A stretch of 64,000 bases of DNA, from NCBI GenBank assembly GCA_947044405.1, contig CAMRHE010000646.1, forward strand, positions 186,001 through 250,000, given 5' to 3'. Shown here piece after piece: positions 22,764-35,900 of the stretch. How positions within the stretch are numbered: the first letter of the stretch is position 1; the number at the start of each line of letters is the position of its first letter. The notes below the pieces were generated by a model, which was given only the letters and a program-made list of their open reading frames with translations, did not search any database and was not told the origin of the DNA. Both the position numbers and the translations under genes were made by a program. The stretch is from Leptodactylus fallax. Taxonomy: Eukaryota > Chordata > Amphibia > Anura > Leptodactylidae.

Positions 22764-25728
22764 CGAAGTGGTACTGTGCAGTGTCCGTACATACATAAGA
22801 GAAGTGGTACTGTGCAGTGTCCGTACATACATAAGAGAAGTGGTACTGTGCAGTGTCCGTACATGCATCTGAGAAGTGGTACTGTGCAGTGTCCGTACAT
22901 ACATATGAGAAGTGGTACTGCGCAGTGTCCGTACATACATATGAGAAGTGGTACTGTGCAGTGTCCGTACATACATATGAGAAGTGGTACTGTGCAGTGT
23001 CCGTACATACATAAAAGAAGTGGTACTGTGCAGTGTCCGTACATACATATGAGAAGTGGTACTGTGCAGTGTCCGTACATACATAAGAGAAGTGGTACTG
23101 TGCAGTGTCCGTACATGCATCTGAGAAGTGGTACTGTGCAGTGTCCGTACATACATATGAGAAGTGGTACTGTGCAGTGTCCGTACATACATATGAGAAG
23201 TGGTACTGCGCAGTGTCCGTACATACATATGAGAAGTGGTACTGTGCAGTGTCCGTACATACATATGAGAAGTGGTACTGTGCAGTGTCCGTACATACAT
23301 CTGAGAAGTGGTACTGTGCAGTGTCTGTACATGCATCTGAGAAGTGGTACTGTGCAGTGTCCGTACATACATAAGAGAAGTGGTACTGTGCAGTGTCCGT
23401 ACATACATATGAGAAGTGGTACTGCGCAGTGTCCGTACATATATATGAGAAGTGGTACTGCGCAGTGTCCGTACATACATATGAGAAGTGGTACTGTGCA
23501 GTGTCCGTACATACATATGAGAAGTGGTACTGTGCAGTGTCCGTACATACATCTGAGAAGTGGTACTGTGCAGTGTCTGTACATGCATCTGAGAAGTGGT
23601 ACTGTGCAGTGTCCGTACATACATATGAGAAGTGGTACTGTGCAGTGTCCGTACATGCATCTGAGAAGTGGTACTGTGCAGTGTCCGTACATACATATGA
23701 GAAGTGGTACTGTGCAGTGTCCGTACATACATATGAGAAGTGGTACTGTGCAGTGTCCGTACATACATAAAAGAAGTGGTACTGTGCAGTGTCCGTACAT
23801 ACATATGAGAAGTGGTACTGTGCAGTGTCCGTACATACATATGAGAAGTGGTACTGTGCAGTGTCCGTACATGCATCTGAGAAGTGGTACTGTGCAGTGT
23901 CCGTACATACATATGAGAAGTGGTACTGTGCAGTGTCCGTACATGCATCTGAGAAGTGGTACTGTGCAGTGTCCGTACATACATATGAGAAGTGGTACTG
24001 TGCAGTGTCCGTACATGCATCTGAGAAGTGGTACTGTGCAGTGTCTGTACATACATATGAGAAGTGGTACTGTGCAGTGTCTGTACATACATATGAGAAG
24101 TGGTACTGTGCAGTGTCTGTACATACATATGAGAAGTGGTACTGTGCAGTGTCTGTACATACATATGAGAAGTGGTACTGTGCAGTGTCCGTACATGCAT
24201 CTGAGAAGTGGTACTGTGCAGTGTCCGTACATACATATGAGAAGTGGTACTGTGCAGTGTCCGTACATACATAAGAGAAGTGGTACTGTGTAGTGTCCGT
24301 ACATACATATGATAAGTGGTACTGTGCAGTGTCCGTACATACATATGAGAAGTGGTACTGTGCAGTGTCCGTACATACATATGAGAAGTGGTAATGTGCA
24401 GTGTCCGTACATATTAGAAGTGGTACTGTGCACTGTCCGTACATACATAAGAGAAGTGGTACTGTGCAGTGTCCATACATACATATGAGAAGTGGTACTG
24501 TGCAGTGTCTGTACATATTAGAAGTGGTACTGTGCACTGTCCGTATATACATAAGAGAAGTGGTACTGTGCAGTGTCCATACATGCATCTGAGAAGTGGT
24601 ACTGTGCAGTGTCCATACATGCATCTGAGAAGTGGTACTGTGCAGTGTCCGTACATGCATCTGAGAAGTGGTACTGTGCAGTGTCTGTACATACATCTAA
24701 GAAGTGGTACTGTGCAGTGTCTGTACATACATCTAAGAAGTGGTACTGTGCAGTGTCCGTACATACATATGAGAAGTGGTACTGTGCAGTGTCCGTACAT
24801 ACATATGAGAAGTGGTACTGTGCAGTGTCCGTACATACATATGAGAAGTGGTACTGTGCAGTGTCCGTACATACATATGAGAAGTGGTACTGTGCAGTGT
24901 CCGTACATGCATCTAAGAAGTGGTACTGTGCAGTGTCTGTACATACATCTGAGAAGTGGTACTGTGCAGTGTCCGTACATACATATGAGAAGTGGTACTG
25001 TGCACTGTCCGTACATACATATGAGAAGTGGTACTGTGCAGTGTCCGTACATGCATCTGAGAAGTGGTACTGTGCAGTGTCCGTACATACATCTAAGAAG
25101 TGGTACTGTGCAGTGTCTGTACATACATCTGAGAAGTGGTACTGTGCAGTGTCTGTACATACATCTGAGAAGTGGTACTGTGCAGTGTCCGTACATGCAT
25201 CTGAGAAGTGGTACTGTGCAGTGTCTGTACATACATCTAAGAAGTGGTACTGTGCAGTGTCGGTACATACATCTAAGAAGTGGTACTGTGCAGTGTCCAT
25301 ACATACATATGAGAAGTGGTACTGTGCAGTGTCTGTACATACATCTAAGAAGTGGTACTGTGCAGTGTCCGTACATACATATGAGAAGTGGTACTGTGCA
25401 CTGTCCGTACATACATATGAGAAGTGGTACTGTGCAGTGTCTGTACATACATCTAAGAAGTGGTACTGTGCAGTGTCTGTACATACATCTAAGAAGTGGT
25501 ACTGTGCAGTGTCCGTACATACATATGAGAAGTGGTACTGTGCACTGTCCGTACATACATATGAGAAGTAGTACTGTGCCGTGTCTGTACATACATCTAA
25601 GTGGTACTGTGCAGTGTCCATACATACTGTACATATGAGAAGTGGTACTGTGCAGTGTCTATACATACATCTAAGTGGTACTGTGCAGTGTCTGTACATA
25701 CATCTAAGAAGTGGTACTGTGCCGTGCC
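22764..25728. repeat. 36-bp minisatellite, about 82 copies
   Basis: Units contain GAAGTGGTACTGTGCAGTGT then CCGTACATACATATGA. Variant positions include TATGAG, TCTGAG, TCTAAG, AAGAGA and ACATGC in recurring combinations, so blocks of units have been copied together. Unit length is divisible by three and stops are absent in several frames on both strands, giving open frames of 330-646 codons. These are not proteins. Confidence 0.97.
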
Positions 25729-25989
25729 CAATATAAGATAGTGGTATATGGGGCCTTTCTCCACTCCAAATATATATACAATTCTCTGCCTCTACCAACG
25801 TGGCTATAGGTGCTGAGTACTATGAAGTCCTAGGGTACAAATACCTGGACATACAAGAACCCTAAGTGATGAGTTCTGAGAACCACGACTTCCTCCAACA
25901 ATAGGGACATTCTCAGATTCTCCCCTGTCTCAGGGCTATATAGATATATATGGCTGCTGTAGGGCTAGTATACTGCTGCTGGTCTAGCT
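25729..25989. other. Unique spacer
   Basis: Short unique sequence between two arrays. Nothing recognised. Confidence 0.4.
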
Positions 25990-26216
25990 GATAAGTGTCT
26001 TTCCTCAGGAGCTACAGAGGATCCACAGCAGTAGTCTTCCCTTAGGGGCTGCAGGGGATGCACAGTAGGTGTCTTCTCTAAGAGGCTGCAGAGGATGCAC
26101 AGCAGTAGTCTTCCCTCAGGGGCTGCAGAGGATGCACAGCAGTAGTTTTCCCTTAGGGGCTGTTGGGTATGCACAGTAGGTGTCTTGCCTCAGGGGCTGC
26201 AGAGGATGCACAGCAG
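25990..26216. repeat. 38-bp minisatellite, about 6 copies
   Basis: Units contain GCTGCAGAGGATGCACAGCA then GTAGTCTTCCCTCAGGGG, with moderate divergence between copies. Older looking than the neighbouring arrays. Confidence 0.85.
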
Positions 26217-26647
26217 GTTTCTCTCGGCTGTCAGCACACAACTACCTGATGACTTTACTAACAGTCCCTAGGTACTTACAGTCTCCACCTCTAACCCAGT
26301 GGCCTGTGATTGGCCAGGGCTTATCCAATTCCTCTAATACAAAGGGGTAGCCAGACAGTTGAATGGACTATAAAGGTAAAACATATATATAACATAAGGG
26401 AACTCCATAAGGAGTAAACCGTACAACTTAGTGGACTCCATTGAAAACTGATGGCAGCACTCAACCTTGATGGAGGATACCTAGCCGCCATTGTTTCCCT
26501 AGGAAAGTTGTCCCTCCTTAATTCACCATGTGTTAGAGAATGTTGGACTTTCCTTTGATATGTCAGTCTGGGGAAATGTGCATGCCACTGTGGACACGTG
26601 GAGAGGCAGTTATGGACAAGGATAATACATTACTTTCACAACCCACT
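26217..26647. other. Unique spacer
   Basis: Non-repetitive AT-rich sequence with no gene recognised. Confidence 0.4.
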
Positions 26648-26883
26648 AGATATATAGTCCTAGGAGCCCTGACAGTGTCATACACTATGTATTATAGATA
26701 CATAGTCCTAGGAGCCCTGACAGTGTCATACACTATGTATTATAGATACATAGTCCTAGGAGCCCTAACAGTGTCTTACACTATGTATTATAGATACATA
26801 GTCCTAGGAGCCCTGACAGTGTCATACACTATGTATTATAGATACATAGTCCTAGGAGCCCTGACAGTGTCATACACTATGTT
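26648..26883. repeat. 48-bp minisatellite, 5 copies
   Basis: Nearly identical units containing ATACATAGTCCTAGGAGCCC then TGACAGTGTCATACACTATG and TATTATAG. Only one or two substitutions among copies, so this is a young small expansion. Confidence 0.95.
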
Positions 26884-27859
26884 TAAAGCAGTGGTTTGTT
26901 CCAAACTTGTTCAACTCAAAATAAATTCTGGATCCTAGCCACCTAAACTTGAAAGAAAATGAAAATTGAGAGTTTGGCCCATCTCTATTAGAGTGCTACG
27001 GAGTTAGAGACATAACCATCCAGCTTCTGGGAGCTGCTGCTGCTGGGGAAATAACAAATGGCTGGTGACTGACTGGACCTGCTTTATTTAAACTTTTAGC
27101 CACCCACTTATTCTGGAAATGTCTCTGTGGATTAGAGGATGTGCCATTCTCCACTTACAGGTAAATCTCAGACAGTATAAATGGTACAGTCCACTTTGAC
27201 CGCAGCTCCGAAAGTGACTGAAGTATAGGACATGAAGTAACTGATGAATTGTGAATACAGCTCTGGAGGTGACTGGTGTATAAAGCTCCATCGCTTTACT
27301 CTCTGCTGATTATTCCTCTGGATATACCAGAGCTGATACCGGAGCTGACATCATGTTAACCTCTTAGCTGCTATAGGTCACCTCCTTGTTTCAAGTCCAT
27401 CCAGGTGACACCCTCCATTTCCACAGAAAGGAAAGAGTCGTAATGATGAGGTGAGCGGAGCCAAAAGCATCGACCTGTGAACCCCCATCAGCGGCGGCAG
27501 GAAGTCAGCATGGAAATGAAAATACAGGAGGAAGTGTAAATGAATCCCTGGGCAGGATTCCCATCATCCGCAGCGGTACTCACATCAGGGTAAGGTGCCA
27601 CCGCGCCCCTCCCACCTGCGGAATCTCAATCTTAATTGAAAATTACAAATTCCGGATGAGACTAAAGAATTTCAAAGAACAAATTAAATTTCATCTGATA
27701 TTTTCTTTTTCTCTCCCGAGAATATGGAAATTATCGTATAAAAGTGAAGGTCAAACGTCCAATCAGGAGGAGACGGAGCCAAGCACAGATCCCGCACATC
27801 GGTGGTGAGAAACCAGAATGTAGAGGAACCCTCCCCCCGACTTACCATGTGCTACTGTG
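26884..27859. other. Unique intergenic sequence, possible conserved element
   Basis: No gene recognised. About 27200-27290 holds two stray copies of the CAGCTC..GTGACTG..GTATA dispersed repeat. At about 27620-27740 homeodomain- and TCF-like words cluster (CTTAATTG, AAAATTAC, AACAAATTAAA, TTCAAAG). This is the least repetitive sequence between the two genes and a reasonable place to look for a conserved noncoding element. Confidence 0.3.
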
Positions 27860-28900
27860 CGGACCTTCATATTCTTGTGCTGTACACCTCCCTGGACACC
27901 ACATGACTTAGATACTTGATACTTTCATGGAGGACTGTCAACTTCAGCCCACACTTCTCCAACCAGGAGAGTACCCAGTCCTCCCGGCACAGATCCACCA
28001 ACCTCACAGCCAGCGTGTTGTAAGGCCCATATGGCAGCTTCACATACTCACACACCTGCTCGTGTCAGGCACCTGGTAGTAGCCCCTTGCTAAGTTCATG
28101 GTGGGAAAGTATTGGACCTCCCTAATATCTCGAGCTGTTCAGGAACTCATCTGACCATAATCTACACAGATCCTCAATGAACAGCCCTTCTTCTTCACCA
28201 GTACCATCGGGGAAGCCCAATGGCTCTTACTGGGTTGTATCATTTGACTTTCCTGCATTGGCTTCAGTAGGGCCTTGACCTCTTGGCTGGAGGCATCGGC
28301 TGGTAATGCTGACAGATCGGGGTTGCCTTTCATGTTGTTATCTTGTACACCAAGGAATCTCTTTGAAATAGGCCTCGTAGTGGGAGAAGGCACCATGGGG
28401 CTCCAGGACTGGGACCGCCTGCTACTGTTTGGACAGGGAAGGGTGGCCCAATCCACAGAGACTTCCTCCAGCCTGGCGTCTCTTTCTCCTGTAGCAGACC
28501 AACCATGAGAGCCACAGTAGACGGGTCCTCTGATTGAACGTACCAATGGGGCTCTTGTAAAGCCTATACATCCTGGGCACTGTGCACCTCAGCCACAACT
28601 CCCCCTGAGGGTCCAGACCAGAGTCTTCATACTCTATCCTTGAGCCCCCACCACTCTGTCACTGGTTGTCCTTCCACGGAGCACTTCTGGTCGGTATTAA
28701 CCTCTGGACATGGGACACACCCCACAAGACCTGCTGTATGGAGATGCTCCAACCCACTCATCTCTATCACAGTTTGGCCCTTGTGGCTCAGACCTATAAG
28801 CTGGTCAATGTCTCCTGCTTCCGACACATGGACTTCAAGACCTGCTCGGTTACTTACAGTCTGATATCTCCCCCCACCAGCTTATTCACCTGTCACTGGT
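27860..28900 (-). mobile_element. Decayed Ty3/gypsy-type pol fragment
   Basis: Read right to left on the minus strand: a linker region, then reverse-transcriptase residues like SHWASPMVLVKKKG and LRICVDY (28546-28139). Next comes an ARGYYQV-like segment in another frame (about 28130-28060), then a segment like GLKLTVLHESIKYLSHVVSR (28055-27867). The order matches Ty3/gypsy reverse transcriptase. The YxDD catalytic region is missing and several frameshifts separate the pieces, so this is a dead remnant. Sequence from 28560 to 28900 is probably upstream pol or protease-region sequence but too decayed to assign. No LTRs were found. Confidence 0.7.
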
Positions 28901-29323
28901 AATAATGTTATGGCTGCTCAGCCCAGGTAGACGGGTGGAGGTCAATGATCAGCCGATCCCGGTGACCGCCCTTTAGGTAATGATGTCCATCTGCCAGGAG
29001 GAAGTGTCAGCAGTTATCACAGTTTCCTGAAGGCCATATTGTTCAGGTGTTTATGAGCGTAAAGCCCTCCAGACATTGTGATATTAGAGAGTCACGGGCC
29101 GGGAGCCGCATAGTGAAGAACCGGGCTGTTATTCTATCACTGCAGTTTCCTCTCATCGCTGACGTTCCCACCGAGCTGCCATTGTCTCCTGAACACTATG
29201 AGAATGGCTGAACCAGAGCCAAGTAACAAGGTCGGACTCCTCATATCCTGTTGACCTCACCACTTCTGACCCTAGGATGGAGAAATGTCCAATCTGTGAA
29301 CTTTACTGACTGAAACCGCGGTC
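28901..29323. other. Unique spacer
   Basis: Non-repetitive sequence between the retroelement remnant and the 42-bp array. No gene recognised. Confidence 0.4.
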
Positions 29324-32300
29324 ATCAGGGGCCACATCAGACGTCTTCTCCTCACACCAAGGATCATCAGAGGCCATGACAGACATCTTCTCCTCACACC
29401 AAGGATCATCAAGGGCCAGGACAGACGTCTTCTCCTCACACCAAGGATTATCAGGGGCCACATCAGACGTCTTCTCCTCACACCAAGGATCATCAGAGGC
29501 CAGGACAGACGTCTTCTCCTCACACCAAGGATCATCAGAGGCCATGACAGACGTCTTCTCCTCACACCAAGTATCATCAGGGGCCAGGACAGACGTCTTC
29601 TCCTCACACCAAGGATCATCAGGGGCCAGGACAGACGTCTTCTCTTCACACCAAGGATCATCAGAGGCCATGACAGACATCTTCTCCTCACACCAAGGAT
29701 CATCAAGGGCCAGGACAGACGTCTTCTCCTCACACCAAGGATCATCAAGGGCCAGGACAGACGTCTTCTCCTCACACCAAGGATCATCAGGGGCCACATC
29801 AGACGTCTTCTCCTCACACCAAGGATCATCAGAGGCCAGGACAGACATCTTCTCCTCACACCAAGTATCATCAGGGGCCAGGACAGACGTCTTCTCCTCA
29901 CACCAAGGATCATCAGGGGCCACATCAGACGTCTTCTCCTCACACCAAGGATCATCAGAGGCCAGGACAGACGTCTTCTCCTCACACCAAGGATCATCAG
30001 AGGCCATGACAGACGTCTTCTCCTCACACCAAGTATCATCAGGGGCCAGGACAGACGTCTTCTCCTCACACCAAGGATCATCAGGGGCCAGGACAGATGT
30101 CTTCTCCTCACACCAAGGATCATCAGGGGCCACATCAGACGTCTTCTCCTCACATCTAGGATCATCAGAGGCCAGGACAGACGTCTTCTCCTCACACCAA
30201 GGATCATCAGAGGCCAGGACAGACGTCTTCTCCTCACACCAAGGATCATCAGGGGCCAGGACAGACGTCTTCTCCTCACACCAAGGATCATCAGGGGCCA
30301 CATCAGACGTCTTCTCCTCACACCAAGGATCATCAGGGGCCAGGACAGACGTCTTCTCCTCACACCAAGGATCATCAGGGGCCAGGACAGACGTCTTCTC
30401 CTCACACCAAGGATCATCAGGGGCCAGGACAGACATCTTCTCCTCACACCAAGGATCATCAGAGGCCATGACAGACGTCTTCTCCTCACACCAAGGATCA
30501 TCAGAGGCCATGACAGACATCTTCTCCTCACACCAAGGATCATCAAGGGCCAGGACAGACGTCTTCTCCTCACACCAAGGATTATCAGGGGCCACATCAG
30601 ACGTCTTCTCCTCACACCAAGGATCATCAGAGGCCAGGACAGACGTCTTCTCCTCACACCAAGGATCATCAGAGGCCATGACAGACGTCTTCTCCTCACA
30701 CCAAGTATCATCAGGGGCCAGGACAGACGTCTTCTCCTCACACCAAGGATCATCAGGGGCCAGGACAGACGTCTTCTCTTCACACCAAGGATCATCAGAG
30801 GCCATGACAGACATCTTCTCCTCACACCAAGGATCATCAAGGGCCAGGACAGACGTCTTCTCCTCACACCAAGGATCATCAAGGGCCAGGACAGACGTCT
30901 TCTCCTCACACCAAGGATCATCAGGGGCCACATCAGACGTCTTCTCCTCACACCAAGGATCATCAGAGGCCAGGACAGACATCTTCTCCTCACACCAAGT
31001 ATCATCAGGGGCCAGGACAGACGTCTTCTCCTCACACCAAGGATCATCAGGGGCCACATCAGACGTCTTCTCCTCACACCAAGGATCATCAGAGGCCAGG
31101 ACAGACGTCTTCTCCTCACACCAAGGATCATCAGAGGCCATGACAGACGTCTTCTCCTCACACCAAGTATCATCAGGGGCCAGGACAGACGTCTTCTCCT
31201 CACACCAAGGATCATCAGGGGCCAGGACAGATGTCTTCTCCTCACACCAAGGATCATCAGGGGCCACATCAGACGTCTTCTCCTCACATCTAGGATCATC
31301 AGAGGCCAGGACAGACGTCTTCTCCTCACACCAAGGATCATCAGAGGCCAGGACAGACGTCTTCTCCTCACACCAAGGATCATCAGGGGCCAGGACAGAC
31401 GTCTTCTCCTCACACCAAGGATCATCAGGGGCCACATCAGACGTCTTCTCCTCACACCAAGGATCATCAGGGGCCAGGACAGACGTCTTCTCCTCACACC
31501 AAGGATCATCAGGGGCCAGGACAGACGTCTTCTCCTCACACCAAGGATCATCAGGGGCCAGGACAGACATCTTCTCCTCACACCAAGGATCATCAGAGGC
31601 CATGACAGACGTCTTCTCCTCACACCAAGGATCATCAGAGGCCATGACAGACATCTTCTCCTCACACCAAGGATCATCAAGGGCCAGGACAGACGTCTTC
31701 TCCTCACACCAAGGATCATCAGGGGCCACATCAGACGTCTTCTCCTCACACCAAGGATCATCAGAGGCCAGGACAGACGTCTTCTCCTCACACCAAGGAT
31801 CATCAGAGGCCATGACAGACATCTTCTCCTCACACCAAGGATCATCAGGGACCAGGACAGATGTCTTCTCCTCACACCAAGGATCATCAGAGGCCATGAC
31901 AGACATCTTCTCCTCACACCAAGGATCATCAGGGGCCAGGACAGACGTCTTCTCCTCACACCAAGGATCATCAGAGGCCAGGACAGACATCTTCTCCTCA
32001 CACCAAGGATCATCAAGGGCCAGGACAGACGTCTTCTCCTCACACCAAGTATCATCAGAGGCCATGACAGACATCTTCTCCTCACACCAAGGATCATCAG
32101 GGGCCAGGAAAGACGTCTTCTCCTCACACCAAGGATCATCAGGGGCCAGGACAGACGTCTTCTCCTCACACCAAGGATCATCAGGGGCCAGGACAGACGT
32201 CTTCTCCTCACACCAAGGATCATCAGGGGCCAGGACAGACGTCTTCTCCACACACCAGGGATCATCAGGGGCCAGGACAGACGTCTTCTCCTCACACCAA

Positions 32301-32423
32301 GGATCATCAGGGGCCAGGACAGACGTCTTCTCCTCACACCAAGGATCATCAGGGGCCAGGACAGACGACTTCTCCTCACATCTAGGATCATCAGGGGCTA
32401 GGACAGACGACTTCTCCACACAC
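29324..32423. repeat. 42-bp minisatellite, about 74 copies, with a 1,134-bp higher-order repeat
   Basis: Units contain CATCAGGGGCCAGGACAGAC then GTCTTCTCCTCACACCAAGG. Variants (AGAGGCCATG, AAGGGCCAGG, GGGCCACATC, AAGTATC, AAGGATTATC) occur in the same order twice, offset by 27 units (1,134 bp). For example, the rare ATTATC unit is at about 29447 and again at about 30581. Unit length divisible by three gives three frames open for over 1,000 codons, including a Ser-rich one. These are artefacts. Confidence 0.97.
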
Positions 32424-32947
32424 CATGTTGATATCTAGAAGCTACAGAAGGTTCTCGGCATTCGGTTGTCAAACCAGGAGATGTAGAAAGCATAGAGGAG
32501 TAGCTATGGGGGGGACAGAGGCCGCAGTCACACCTGGGCCCTGGTACCTGAGGGGCCCCACAGACCAGAATATAAATGGCTGATAGTACGTGGGGTTCAG
32601 TACAGACTTTACATTTACTTTCTTTGGCTCTGTCCGCCCGGCACCTGATACTGATCACCTCCTAAACCAAGTCTGTGCTAGGGTGACCGCACTGCGTACA
32701 CAACCAGATCAGCTCCACTACATACACAGCGGTACGTCACGTGGCTCAGTGTATGAGGAGGCCACAAGTGGAGAATGTGACAGGACTGAGGATGGCGCCA
32801 CCACCTGGTATGGAGGGTTGTGACCAACATTAGTGAGACCTCCAGAGCCGTAATAAGCGATCAGCAAATGATCCACGATATGTGATTACACAGGTATAAC
32901 ATGTGAACCTATAATATGCAGGTCATCACACATGATGGCAGGGCCAA
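32424..32947. other. Unique spacer
   Basis: Unique sequence between the 42-bp and 43/45-bp arrays. No gene recognised. Confidence 0.4.
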
Positions 32948-35900
32948 TGTATAGTAATCGTACATATAATGTCCTCTATCATACAGGAGATGTATAGTAA
33001 TCGTAAATATAATGTCCTCTATCATACAGGTGACATGTATAGTAATCGTACATATAATGTCCTCTATCATACAGGGGATGTATAGTAATCATACATATAA
33101 TGTCCTCTATCATACAGGGGATGTATAGTAATCGTACATATAATGTCCTCTATCATACAGGTGACATGTATAGTAATCGTACATATAATGTCCTCTATCA
33201 TACAGGAGATGTATAGTAATCATACATATAATGTCCTCTATCATACAGGGGATGTATAGTAATCATACATATAATGTCCTCTATCATACAGGGGATGTAT
33301 AGTAATCATACATATAATGTCCTCTATCATACAGGGGATGTATAGTAATCATACATATAATGTCCTCTATCATACAGGGGATGTATAGTAATCGTACATA
33401 TAATGTCCTCTATCATACAGGTGACATGTATAGTAATCATACATATAATGTCCTCTATCATACAGGTGACATGTATAGTAATCGTACATATAATGTCCTC
33501 TATCATACAGGAGATGTATAGTAATCATACATATAATGTCCTCTATCATACAGGTGACATGTATAGTAATCGTACATATAATGTCCTCTATCATACAGGA
33601 GATGTATAGTAATCGTACATATAATGTCCTCTATCATACAGGGGATGTATAGTAATCATACATATAATGTCCTCTATCATACAGGGGATGTATAGTAATC
33701 ATACATATAATGTCCTCTATCATACAGGGGATGTATAGTAATCATACATATAATGTCCTCTATCATACAGGAGATGTATAGTAATCATACATATAATGTC
33801 CTCTATCATACAGGGGATGTATAGTAATCATACATATAATGTCCTCTATCATACAGGGGATGTATAGTAATCATACATATAATGTCCTCTATCATACAGG
33901 GGATGTATAGTAATCATACATATAATGTCCTCTATCATACAGGGGATGTATAGTAATCATACATATAATGTCCACTATCATACAGGTGACATGTATAGTA
34001 ATCGTACATATAATGTCCTCTATCATACAGGAGATGTATAGTAATCATACATATAATGTCCTCTATCATACAGGGGATGTATAGTAATCATACATATAAT
34101 GTCCTCTATCATACAGGGGATGTATAGTAATCGTACATATAATGTCCTCTATCATACAGGGGATGTATAGTAATCATACATATAATGTCCTCTATCATAC
34201 AGGGGATGTATAGTAATCGTACATATAATGTCCTCTATCATACAGGGGATGTATAGTAATCATACATATAATGTCCTCTATCATACAGGTGACATGTATA
34301 GTAATCATACATATAATGTCCTCTATCATACAGGGGATGTATAGTAATCATACATATAATGTCCTCTATCATACAGGGGATGTATAGTAATCATACATAT
34401 AATGTCCTCTATCATACAGGTGACATGTATAGTAATCGTACATATAATGTCCTCTATCATACAGGAGATGTATAGTAATCATACATATAATGTCCTCTAT
34501 CATACAGGGGATGTATAGTAATCATACATATAATGTCCTCTATAATACAGGGGATGTATAGTAATCATACATATAATGTCCTCTATCATACAGGTGACAT
34601 GTATAGTAATCGTACATATAATGTCCTCTATCATACAGGGGATGTATAGTAATCATACATATAATGTCCTCTATCATACAGGGGATGTATAGTAATCATA
34701 CATATAATGTCCTCTATCATACAGGGGATGTATAGTAATCATACATATAATGTCCTCTATCATACAGGTGACATGTATAGTAATCATACATATAATGTCC
34801 TCTATCATACAGGGGATGTATAGTAATCATACATATAATGTCCTCTATCATATAGGGGATGTATAGTAATCATACATATAATGTCCTCTATCATATAGGG
34901 GATGTATAGTAATCATACATATAATGTCCTCTATCATACAGGGGATGTATAGTAATCATACATATAATGTCCTCTATCATACAGGTGACATGTATAGTAA
35001 TCGTACATATAATGTCCTCTATCATACAGGGGATGTATAGTAATCATACATATAATGTCCTCTATCATACAGGGGATGTATAGTAATCATACATATAATG
35101 TCCTCTATCATACAGGGGATGTATAGTAATCGTACATATAATGTCCTCTATCATACAGGGGATGTATAGTAATCATACATATAATGTCCTCTATCATACA
35201 GGGAATGTATAGTAATCATACATATAATGTCCTCTATCATACAGGGGATGTATAGTAATCATACATATAATGTCCTCTATCATACAGGTGACATGTATAG
35301 TAATCGTACATATAATGTCCTCTATCATACAGGGGATGTATAGTAATCATACATATAATGTCCTCTATCATACAGGGGATGTATAGTAATCATACATATA
35401 ATGTCCTCTATCATACAGGGGATGTATAGTAATCATACATATAATGTCCTCTATCATACAGGGGATGTATAGTAATCATACATATAATGTCCTCTATCAT
35501 ACAGGGGATGTATAGTAATCGTACATATAATGTCCTCTATCATACAGGGGATGTATAGTAATCATACATATAATGTCCTCTATCATACAGGTGACATGTA
35601 TAGTAATCATACATATAATGTCCTCTATCATACAGGGGATGTATAGTAATCATACATATAATGTCCTCTATCATACAGGGGATGTATAGTAATCATACAT
35701 ATAATGTCCTCTATCATACAGGTGACATGTATAGTAATCATACATATAATGTCCTCTATCATACAGGTGATGTATAGTAATCATACATATAATGTCCTCT
35801 ATCATACAGGGGATGTATAGTAATCATACATATAATGTCCTCTATAATACAGGGGATGTATAGTAATCATACATATAATGTCCTCTATCATACAGGTGAC

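Noticed and set aside
22764..25728. CRISPR-like regular array
   Set aside because: There are no unique spacers between repeats; units are contiguous, and the DNA is vertebrate. The same applies to the other arrays.
22697..25798. Cys/Tyr/His-rich repetitive frames resembling a repeat protein
   Set aside because: All derive from the 36-bp unit and occur in five overlapping frames; no conserved family is recognisable.
29272..32438. Open frames of over 1,000 codons, including a Ser-rich one, on both strands
   Set aside because: Produced by the 42-bp minisatellite (14 codons per unit) in three frames simultaneously; no sign of coding selection.
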